Shown here: piece by piece, positions 55,490-64,000 of the stretch | Numbering within the stretch: position 1 is the first letter of the stretch | How the letters are laid out: each line of letters begins with the position of its first letter | Assembly: GCF_000226115.1 (NCBI RefSeq) | Contig: NC_016457.1 | Location: 7,688,001-7,752,000 of the forward strand | DNA: 64,000 bases | Origin: Thermothielavioides terrestris NRRL 8126 | Lineage: Eukaryota > Ascomycota > Sordariomycetes > Sordariales > Chaetomiaceae | Reading direction: 5' to 3' | The notes under the pieces: generated by a model | What the model was told of the DNA's origin: nothing | The model's database searches: none | Seen by the model: the letters and a program-made list of their open reading frames with translations, nothing else | Program-made: the position numbers and the translations under genes

Positions 55490-58210
55490 GTCGCCCCCTA
55501 GTTAAAGAATAGCTACTTAGTATAGAGTTCAACGATAGAATCGAGTCTCTACTAGATATACTATTCGACTAGGAACTAGACGATCTCGTAGACTTGCTAT
55601 TTACACTGGACGAGGAGCTAGAGTAAACCGACACTCTAACAACTATAAAAAATATCTAGGAGGAGGTCGCAATAGCGGAATAGACTAAACCCTAGACTAG
55701 TGAGGTCCAAGGCGAAGAAGCTTTACCCCCGTCCCTATCCCCTCTTCTTGATAACCTTTTTACACCTAATATATTAGTTGCTTAGGAGGATATTGGATTT
55801 AATGACCTAGGGGACGAGGTTAGCCTAAGCGTCGAATCTACGTTAAACGATATTATGCTAGACTTCTCCAAGCCTATATATTATAAACCTAAGCCTTTCA
55901 ATATATCGCTATTCGCCTTCGCCCTTGCACTATAGGAGAAGAAACATAATATCTCGTAGGCGGCTTATATATACCTTCTTAAGGTTCTTTAGCTTGCAAC
56001 GTCGTTAGAGGAGTTCTAGTGTATTCCCTACTAGAAAGATACGCTACTTCGACAAATAAAGGATATCCTTCCGCTATCGACATTATGATACTCGACTATA
56101 AAGCTAGACTAAGTGTAGATGCCCTCGAGAACCTATATAGAAACTATAGTCCTTGCGTTCGATATAGAGAGCTTGGCTATTAACCTTCTTAGTTCTACCG
56201 TTCTTTCAAACAAGATGTACTAGGGGTTTGTACAGGTTGTTGATAGCCCTGTTCTAGAGCTGTAGCAAGTACGGTAGTAGGGTAAAAGCGTTCGATCGAT
56301 AAGTAGGAAATTCTTCAAGTATATCGACGGAGGACCAATCCTCCTATCTAACTTCGTATACTAGAGGTGTAAGACTACTAAGCCATTATAGCTATATAGA
56401 TTAGGCAAGTGCAAAAATCTATATATAGGGAGGGTCTAGTACTATAGTATCGATACAAGGACAGTATACCTGTAAAATACTATTGTAAAGATATAGTGGG
56501 TATTTAAATGGTTAAAGCTTCCGCTAAGCTAGTAGACGGCTATAGCCACCACAGTGTCGGCCAACCTTAACCCTAGGTCAACCGAGCTAGTAATAGAGCT
56601 TAATAACGATTTTTCACTATACCTAGCCTATATTATCTAGCATCTCCCTAGTATAGTCCTTGACTATAAGTTTAGTCCAACTGACGTTGACCGCTAAGCT
56701 ACAATAGGCCAGTTCGTTATCCGGTATATCTACAACAACAAGACTAGCAATATATAGCTAGTACGCTTGACCTCCCTACACTAGGCCGAATTGGAAATTG
56801 GCGAGCAAGGCCACAATACTATTATCGCTAGGTTCGTAGGAGAGAATAGGGTCTCTTTGCTATAGGCTCTCTTCTACGATACATTTGGTCTCTACAACAA
56901 TATATACTAAGTAACTATAGGCTTTTACTTAATAGGGCTTTTCCTTAAGGAGTAGCTAAGGGATATAAGTAAAGAGATCTTCCTACTTACCCTAGGCCTA
57001 TATAGTATAGACCTCTTGGACATTGTTAAGTCCCTATTTTATATAAGAAGTCTAGACACTGGACGCTAGCTTAGGATTGGTAATCGCGATCTCTTTGTCT
57101 ATAGTTTTGTCGCTTATATTATTGGCGATATACCGTCCTAATTCAAACTTATTAGGTCTAAGGGGCATTAAGCACTTCGTCTTTATTATAGTTGCAATAT
57201 CCCTCTCGACTAGTAGACAGACCTTAACTACAATATTATTAGCAATGGGCGGTACTATATATAGCACTTGGACAATATCGCTTTTATCTAGTCTTGGCCT
57301 ACTAAGAAGGCAAGGGAAGATACGGAGAGAAAGCTTAGGATCGTTTATAACGGCGAGCTCGTTACTAATATTACCTAGCTATTTCTATACCTCGATATCC
57401 TATAGTCGCGTCCGATTAACGTAGCGTATTCTAAGTTCGTAGGCATTGCCTACGTTATACTCGATACCCTTTTTATACTAGATGGTCTACTACTCGAGCT
57501 AGCGAAGAATGAACTTGCTATAGTATACTAGAATTTTATATTCCCTCCTAGCTAGTCGGGGCTATAGAACTATAAGATATATCGTAGTTTATATAAGATG
57601 AACAAGTATACCCAAAGTTCGATTGTTATACCTATTATTCTTTGCTACTAGCTCGAGCCTTATTACATTAGATCCGACCTTTATAAGCTTATCGTTCAGT
57701 TTGCGCTACAATTCCTTAATATAACCAACTAGTTCCGTTATAATATAGCCTTCGTTGGAGCCTAGGACTAGGTCGTCGCCGCTTTTTAGAGTTTTAGTAT
57801 CTCTATTATTACAATCTTTAGCAGAAGCAATATTAACTACGATTTTATATTTACTACTCTAAATAGTCGAAAGGCAGTATAGTTCCTCTTCTATATACTT
57901 AGAGAGGTAAAAAAACTGGCTACGATCCAGAGCGAAGGAAAGTGACGATAAACTGAGATACTAAGAACCCACAGTACTATATAGACTTTATTCTCTATAG
58001 CTAGCACGTTGACCACCATAATGCCGTTTCCGCCCCCGCCCCTATCGGTGGTTTCTACTATATCTACTATATACTAGCGTAAATTGGCTAAATAGAAATC
58101 TAACGAGTACCTCAATATAAAGGGCTTACTAAATATCTACTAAGTCCTCTACTTGCTATAAGATTATAATGAATATAGATATTGCTTAACTCTAACCTTT
58201 ATTAGCGAAA
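55490..58210 (+). pseudogene. RIP-decayed long reading frame, probably a transposon gene
   Basis: One frame (codon starts at 55,831, 56,143 and so on) stays protein-like for about 900 codons, but is punctured by many stops. These are mainly TAG, some TAA and very few TGA. Readable peptides between stops include KSVRSISRKFFKYIDGGPIL, LGKCKNLYIGRV, NPRSTELVIELNNDFSL, GQFVIRYIYNNKTSN and FVGENRVSLL. TAG is what C-to-T change makes from CAG, or G-to-A from TGG, so the pattern fits RIP of a coding sequence. The family of the encoded protein was not recognised; a DNA-transposon protein is a guess. Confidence 0.65.
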
Positions 58211-59650
58211 CGAAGTATAAGTGAGTTTTTATATAGCCCTCCTATATCTCTAGTAATTTTAAGGACTACTAATGAAATATTGTAGCTACTAGAGATTATA
58301 CTCAAGATATTATAGCAATAAACCATCGTGACTTGGTACTAACGCTTATCTAGCGTAAGAATGAACGGCAAACGATATCTTTTGCCCTAGTAGGCTATTT
58401 CGAAAACCAGTTTCCTGAAATCTATAATGCGTTCTATATAATTTGGTGTAGCTGCCTAAAATTCGCTACTATTTACAACCTGTACTATAGTAAAAACGAG
58501 GAAACTGAAGAAGATTGCTCTGCCTTAGAAATTGCACTAGACGCGTTATATTGTAAACCACTTACGCTTTATAGCTTATCGCTAGCGTAGGTTAGTAGTA
58601 GATGGGATCTATTACTTAATGTACTAAGTCCCCGTTAAATCGACAATGGCAGTGAGTTTATATAGCTCTTCTAGGTAGTAGTCGCCAGGGATTACAACTG
58701 GCTAATCGTAATGTCTTAGGGCAAGGGCAGTTTCCAATAGGTAGAGAAGCTATTATTTGCGACTAGGTAGGCTAATAGCAATAAGGCGGCTACCCTAACT
58801 ATATAGCTAACCTGTCTATAGGGAATCATCTACTAGGAGGGTTTTTACACTAGGCTATTTTATCTATGTCTTAGGCGACAATAAGAAGGTATAGACAGTT
58901 GTATGCCTCGATAGTATCTTCACCTTCTTCTAGACTGGCACTATATATCTCTTTGCTATAGTAACGTATATAGAGGCTAAGACGACATTCCTATAAAAGG
59001 AGTTTATCCTTAAGTGCCTAATCTATACTCTTATAGATAGGCGAGAAATCATTGGGCTTCCCTATATCGGCTCTGACTGGATCTAGATAGTGCCCTGTAA
59101 AGAGAAGGGTTCGTATATCTATATCTACTATAATATCTACTTTATATAATATTAGGTAGACTATATAGGGTTTGCTAAATCTAAGTGTAAATTCCGCTTA
59201 GTGTATTTTCCTTCGTCCTAGCTAGACCTATATAGGCTTAGTGGGCGTAGACTTTATAGGTTTTGACTTATCTAAGTACGAAATCCGCTTAGTGTATAGC
59301 TCTTTGTGCTTGCTAGACTTATAAAGGCTTAGTAGGCCAACTGCAATCTATAGACCTAAAGGTGATATATCCTAGTGTATTAGGGGGCAGATTAGCCTAC
59401 CTTCTAAGTATAAAATTCTAATTAGCTGCTATTCCCTTAGCTGCCTACTGCACTTGCCTAACCTATATAGTCCGGCACCTTAGGGAATTTTAAAGCTCCT
59501 GGATCGCTTTCCTATAGCAATTGCCTAATCGAACCTCTTCCTACTACACTACCTGAGTTAGCCTTAACTTTAATACAATAAGACGCTCCCTACTATGTAA
59601 CATCGCTATTATATTAGCTTGGCGTTGTACTATTACCCTTTTTCGTAGTA

Positions 59651-60115
59651 GGTTTAGATCTAGACGACTTCGCCAACTGACGGCTCCTAGCATTAATGCG
59701 CCCTATTGACTAATGGTCTACCTAATATAGAATTCCAGATTCTTGCTACTTCCTGTCTTGATACCTAAGGTACTTCCCAACCTTTAATACTACCGATAGC
59801 GCGGTTAGATTTTTACATTTAGCTACGCCGCTTTGACACTGATATATATACTATAGTAGTAGATTCCACTGTTCTATTTTTTTATAGTAGGTTCAGATCT
59901 AGACGACGACTTCGCCAACTGATAGCTCCTAGTATTGATATATCCTACTGATTGACGGTCTACCTACTATAGATCTCTAGATTCTTGCTACTTCCTTATA
60001 TTTCCTAACCCTATAGTACTACCGACAGCGTAGTCAGTTTTTTACACTTAGCTACCTCCCCTTAACACTGATATATATAGTAGATTCAGTTCTATTATTA
60101 CCAAGGTACTAACTT
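59651..60115. repeat. Tandem duplication of a roughly 240-bp block
   Basis: GGTTTAGATC (59,651) and GGTTCAGATC (59,890) start two copies, which both continue through TAGACGAC, CTTCGCCAACTGA, GGTCTACCTA, GATTCTTGCTACTTCCT, ACTACCGA and ACACTGATATATA. Copies differ mostly by transitions and small indels. Confidence 0.75.
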
Positions 60116-61300
60116 TCCCTACGCTAGGTTTCACAGTATCTATACTGTTTCTAGCTACTCGCTAATTTGCTTAGTGTATATTATTGACAATGACTTTTTA
60201 TAGTTGCCCTACTGATATCCTAGATCGACAATAGTTTATATTCCTATCGCCTATAATAGTGTTCTAGTAAGTTGCTTTCGCCTATTATATAGCGGTATAA
60301 CAGCCTCTAACATCTCCTATGTATTCGCTACTGCTCAACTAGTAGGATTTTTATAGTTATAGCTTCGACTAACAATATAAGTTTCTGACCCCCGTTTTTC
60401 CACGATATACCTAACTCTTTTTCTAGCAACAGCTTAGATCCTAACAAGGCTATACCTCTATGGTAAGATCCCTCTGGCCTAAGCATTTTTATACTATAAT
60501 AAAAGGAGGATATAAATGGTATTGCTAACGACTATCAGTTAGTTTCTAGTTTACTAATCGCTTTGCCCTATAGTATTATCCTAGATTGCTTCGCCCTATA
60601 GCAACAACTAGGCTATCGCTATAATGGCTAGCGACCCTCCTATAGAATACTTTCTAAACTCTATAGTTAGTGCTTCCTATATCTAGCTTCCTTTTTACTA
60701 TTAGCTAATCGTTCGCTAGGCCGCTCCGCTATATTATTTCTTGACACTGATATACTATAGTATCTACACCAGTGTTCTATCTTCTCCCTCGATTGCTATA
60801 AGCGAACGCCGAAGTAACTCGTAGCGTCGCACCTATATCTTAAGTATATAGGTGAGTCTCGTTCTATAGCGATTGACTAGATACTTAGAAAGCTGACCGA
60901 TATACGGCAACAGTACTAATATCCGCCTACATTGACGATAAGGTATATACGTAATAGCTAGGCTGTTAGCAGTATAAAACAACGTGGTCGGGATAATTGG
61001 GATGGCTAGAATGGTCGGGGTAGCGGGTAGTGGATAGTAGGGTCGGAGGGCGGGGTCGGGTTAGCTAAGGACTGGGCGCCCTACAACTATAGAATGAATA
61101 CGCCTAGCCAGTTATCCTTATAGTGCAAATACGGCCTCTATAGCCACGACCACTTCTATACTCTAAGATGATCAGGGTATAAAAAACGGCTATTTAAGAA
61201 AACTATCTAAAGACGCTAGTACCATCGTCAACTTACAGATAGATCTTGCTAATACGAAATTATCGTAGATATAAATTTACAGCGTAAGCAATCTCGACAA

Positions 61301-62352
61301 CTAGGATTTTCATTTATTGATAGGGAGATTTCGCACTGATAGGCGGCTTAAGCATTGAAGGGTGTCTTCCATATACGGCAATCCTGATACCACTGGGCAA
61401 GCTTAACTGTGAAATATTCCTTGTAGACAGGAGGTTTCAAATGCGAAATTGCTAGGCCAACAGTATAATCCAAAGCAGTAAAATGGGCTTCATTCCAAAA
61501 TAAGCCCTACAACTTAAAAATGAGCCGTAAGCAAGATGGGTTGTTACGTAAGCCATTATACGATAGTTTTATGGCCGCGACCATTTCCACCCCCCAAAGT
61601 TGTCCGCAAGATCATTTTCTCACAACCTGTTGGCGCTGTAAGGTGTCTCTCTCCGGTTCCGGTACGGATCTTTTCAAGAACAAACCGACAGGGTTGTGGC
61701 ACGCTGCTTCGAACACCGGCTCCCGAGACATCACCGTCCCTAGGCGCACCTATCCATGGGTACAAGCAAGAAGCGAGGAGCGAGGGACGAGGGTCGTCCA
61801 TGATGGCTTTCGTTGATGAGCGGTTTACGCTTGCTCGGTCTCCTGAGCGGCATGGTCCCCGGACAAGGAGAAGGCGGACTCGGACTGCTGAGAAATTTGG
61901 GAAGGTTAAAGGCAATGCCGAAATGGTTGTGGGGGAACGGGTCCCCTGGCTCCGTCACAATTGCTGTAGGCCACTGTAACCAAGTCAACAAGAATTGAGC
62001 TTTTGCATCAAAAACCTACACATCTTGGTTACAATGTGTTCTGGCCCCTTTTCTGTCCAGTGTCGACAGGTTTGTCAGTTGCTTGGTCAAGTCAGGGGGG
62101 TCAGGGGTGTCCAGGAAGAGAAAAATGGGGCGCTTCAGGGGTAGCGGCACCGCTGCAATTCTCACTGCACCTGTAACTAAATAGTAGGTTATTTGATATT
62201 CGTTCACATCAACACCTCCGAAGGGTAAAGCGGAGGTGTCAATTGCAACACAGGCTTGCCACTTTCACATATCACTCACTGTTTAATCATTTCCTCCCTA
62301 TTCTATCCGGATCTGACTCTGGGCCGCCCAGGTAGGAAGCCAGGTCGTCGGA
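61301..62352. other. Transition from AT-rich island to gene space, no gene recognised
   Basis: Base composition rises from about 61,500. Frames of about 100-150 codons on both strands near 61,520-61,990 have no domain and overlap each other. The last few hundred bases are the promoter of the gene at 62,353. Confidence 0.45.
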
Positions 62353-63417
62353 ATGGCGGACGCCGCTGCGCAGGTTAGTGCATTTGAGCAGTTCGTGAGG
62401 TTCGGGACCGACGCTTGTGAGTGAATCCAGCAAATATTGGTTCACACCGCATAATCCACACTATACCTACCTCAGCTACTTGTGCTGACGTCCCTCCAAG
62501 ACGGCCTCGAGCGCCTCCTCCGGCTCTTCCAAGCGCTGACCCAGCTCCTGCTTGCCCTGCCATTTCTCCATCCCTTTCTCCTGTCCTTCCTCTCCGACCC
62601 CAGCTCACCCCCCACCACTGAAGCCCTCCTGCTCGTCCAGCAGGCTCTCACCCTCCTCCGCGGCCGCCTCTCCGCCCTGCGCCAGCCCCTCCGCCTCTTC
62701 CGCTTCCTCGATACCCTCTCCTCCGCCTGGTCCGCTTGGCCCGACGGGCAACCACCACCACGCGCAGCAAAGCACGCTCAGGATAAAACCCACCACCCCC
62801 CAACAACCCCGCGCCACAGCTCCAGCTCCAGCTCCAACACCAACTTCCTCGCAGCATCAGCAGCAGCAGCAGCAGCAACCCAGACCAAAGCAAGCCTCAC
62901 CTTCGCCGCCCGCTCCTTCAACGGCGCCTACCAGCTGCTCGAGAGCCTGACCTTCGTCGACAGCACGCTGGCCGTGCCGGGCCTGCGCGTGTGGGGCGCG
63001 CGGCGCGCGGCGGCGCTCGCGCTGGACGGGCAGCGGTTCTGGTTTCTCGCGCTCGCGTGCGCGGTTGCGGCCGGGGCGGTGGAGGTTTGGTTGTTGTCGT
63101 CGTCATCGTCTTCGTCTTCGTTTGCGGGTGACGCCGGGCCGGTGGTTGGTATGGCGGGTGGGGAGGGCGGGGAGGCAGCGGGAAGAGCGGAGGCGGAGAA
63201 GCGGAGGAGGACCAGGAGGAGGAAGGTGCTGAGGAGGGTCGTGGCGGACGCGATGGATTTGGCTGTGCCGGGGTCGGTGGTTGGCTGGGTGCCGTTGGGG
63301 CCGGCCGTGGTGGCCTTGCTTATGTTTGGGAGTACCGTGTTGACGGGGATGGAGGTTTGGGAGCGGTGCGGGCGGGAGGTGGCCGCTGCGAAGGGGGCGG
63401 CGCGCGGCGGGAGGTAG
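62353..63417 (+). CDS. PEX11-type peroxisomal membrane protein
   Basis: Exons 62353-62416 and 62501-63417 (84-nt intron, T|GTGAGT and CCAAG|AC) give 326 residues. The first exon encodes MADAAAQVSAFEQFVRFGTDA, and the join continues YGLERLLRLFQALTQLLL, the amphipathic helix region that starts PEX11 domains and tubulates peroxisomal membrane. Later segments LRLFRFLDTLSSAW, FNGAYQLLESLTFVDSTL, WFLALACAVAAGAVEVWLL and a C-terminal hydrophobic stretch (LGPAVVALLMFGSTVL) fit the family layout of conserved helices and a terminal membrane span. Between them are Ser/Ala-rich and Arg/Lys-rich loops. The expected role is peroxisome proliferation and division. The exact PEX11 paralogue is uncertain. Confidence 0.8.
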
Positions 63418-63569
63418 TGGTTCCGTATGGCGGGGAGAGAGAGCAGAACCTGCTTGTACTGGTTGAATCAAAACGCGTCGGAAGAGTGGACAGTCGAGGA
63501 TATCATCTGCGGTACACACAGCGTTCTGGCCCCGCCCGGCAACAGCATGAAGCTCCCAATGTTTGTCCA
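63418..63569. other. Convergent 3' region
   Basis: A short gap after the PEX11-type gene. It may include the last exon of the broken minus-strand gene, which begins at 63,570 and could run to a stop near 63,490. Confidence 0.3.
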
Positions 63570-63991
63570 CCTGCGTTGGAGATAGGCCCCTTGAACGGCA
63601 TCGAACGGAGCTACTCACGGATGAGGACGAGCATGGAGATCCCAAAGGCCGCATCCACCAACGCAACGAAGGTATCTTTCAGCCACGTCTTGCTCTGTCC
63701 CTCCGGGCGTTTGTCCATCCGGCTCGGGACCGCGGCAGCGAGAGGGCGACGTTCCAGAACAGGGTCAGAAAGAGCTCGGTGGCGCCCTGGAGCCCTTCAC
63801 GATCCAGAGGATGATGTTGGCGAAGTGAAGGCGGCAACTAGGAGGCGCACGGCGAGGCTCAGCCGGTAGTGTCCTCTCCTCGTCGGCCGGTTGTCGCCGT
63901 ACCCGGACTCGGGCGAGACCAGGCGCTCGTATACCATGCAAGCAAGCTGTTGTGGCTGTTCCGTCGTCACAGAATGGGCCTGGAGAAGCAA
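63570..63991 (-). pseudogene. Frame-broken membrane-protein gene at the window edge
   Basis: Reading leftwards from the edge, protein-like pieces follow one another in different frames: MVYERLVSPESGYGDNRP with YRLSLAVRLLVAAFT, then LHFANIILWIVKG, then LQGATELFLTLFWNVALSL, then MDKRPEGQSKTWLKDTF with VALVDAAFGISMLVLI. The last piece ends at a good donor (GTGAGT at 63,618) followed by an acceptor (ACGCAG|G at 63,571). At least three frame changes occur in about 330 nt with no splice signals to explain them. The hydrophobic stretches suggest a membrane protein of the peroxin-like or unknown class. It could instead be a real gene with sequencing errors, or an intron pattern I have misread. The 5' end may lie beyond 64,000. 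Confidence 0.4.
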
Positions 63992-64000
63992 CTAATATGC

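Larger units (their letters stand above)
51798..61300. repeat. Right arm of AT-rich, RIP-mutated repeat island
   Basis: About 9.5 kb of TA-rich DNA with no intact gene. It is made of decayed repeats, including a minisatellite (52,736-52,825), a long decayed reading frame (55,490-58,210) and a duplicated block (59,651-60,115). A roughly 90-bp unit with CCGCTTAGTGTAT is doubled near 59,165-59,335. The transposon of origin was not identified. Confidence 0.8.

Noticed and set aside
57077..57424. 115-codon hydrophobic frame in the AT-rich island
   Set aside because: It is out of frame with the decayed coding sequence through the same region. AT-rich codons yield Ile/Leu/Ser-rich frames by chance.
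61520..61979. Overlapping frames of 98-147 codons at the right end of the island
   Set aside because: Several frames overlap on both strands without motifs or splice signals.

Overview
This 64 kb window comes from a filamentous ascomycete. Genes carry short introns (about 47-280 nt, mostly 50-80) with GT..AG ends, coding regions are very GC-rich, and there are large AT-rich islands of the kind left by repeat-induced point mutation (RIP). Recognised products include a GH74 xyloglucanase with a CBM1 cellulose-binding tail, a GH2 beta-galactosidase, HIR1, MAK5, TRM7, dynactin p27 and the complex I 51 kDa subunit. Together they point to the Sordariales, probably Chaetomiaceae; this placement is inference, since no database was searched.

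Positions 1-42,200 are ordinary gene space. In order: a low-complexity protein of unknown function (1.3-3.5 kb); a small amidotransferase-like-fold protein (4.5-5.2 kb); a divergent carbohydrate-use pair, intracellular GH2 beta-galactosidase (5.8-9.3 kb, minus) and secreted GH74 xyloglucanase (10.3-13.1 kb, plus), sharing a 1.1 kb promoter; an unknown basic protein (13.5-14.5 kb); the histone chaperone HIR1 (16.3-19.7 kb) and a lysine-rich histone-H1-tail-like protein (21.0-21.6 kb); a broken beta-propeller gene (23.7-24.6 kb); a GNAT acetyltransferase; the divergent RNA-processing pair TRM7/MAK5; an unknown gene (31.1-32.1 kb); an unusual HFCD-flavoprotein/F-box/WW-repeat fusion (34.3-36.1 kb); the divergent pair dynactin p27 / complex I 51 kDa; and a protein with a STAND-type N-terminal domain at the edge of the island.

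Positions 42,300-61,300 are an AT-rich, TpA-rich, apparently RIP-mutated repeat island. Inside it sits a GC-rich, non-RIPped Ty1/copia retrotransposon (44,217-51,797, minus orientation). It has two identical 182-bp LTRs, an AAAAA target-site duplication, a primer-binding site matching the anticodon arm of initiator tRNA-Met, and a gag-pol frame broken by a 22-bp tandem duplication. Between the pol stop and the 3' LTR, on the opposite strand, lies a four-exon gene for a cysteine-cluster/acidic protein, which is the most unusual thing in the window. The rest of the island holds tandem repeats and a roughly 2.7 kb decayed reading frame whose in-frame stops are mostly TAG.

Positions 61,300-64,000 return to gene space with a PEX11-type peroxisomal membrane protein and a frame-broken minus-strand gene at the edge. 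Exon-intron structures were worked out by eye from splice signals and conservation of family motifs.
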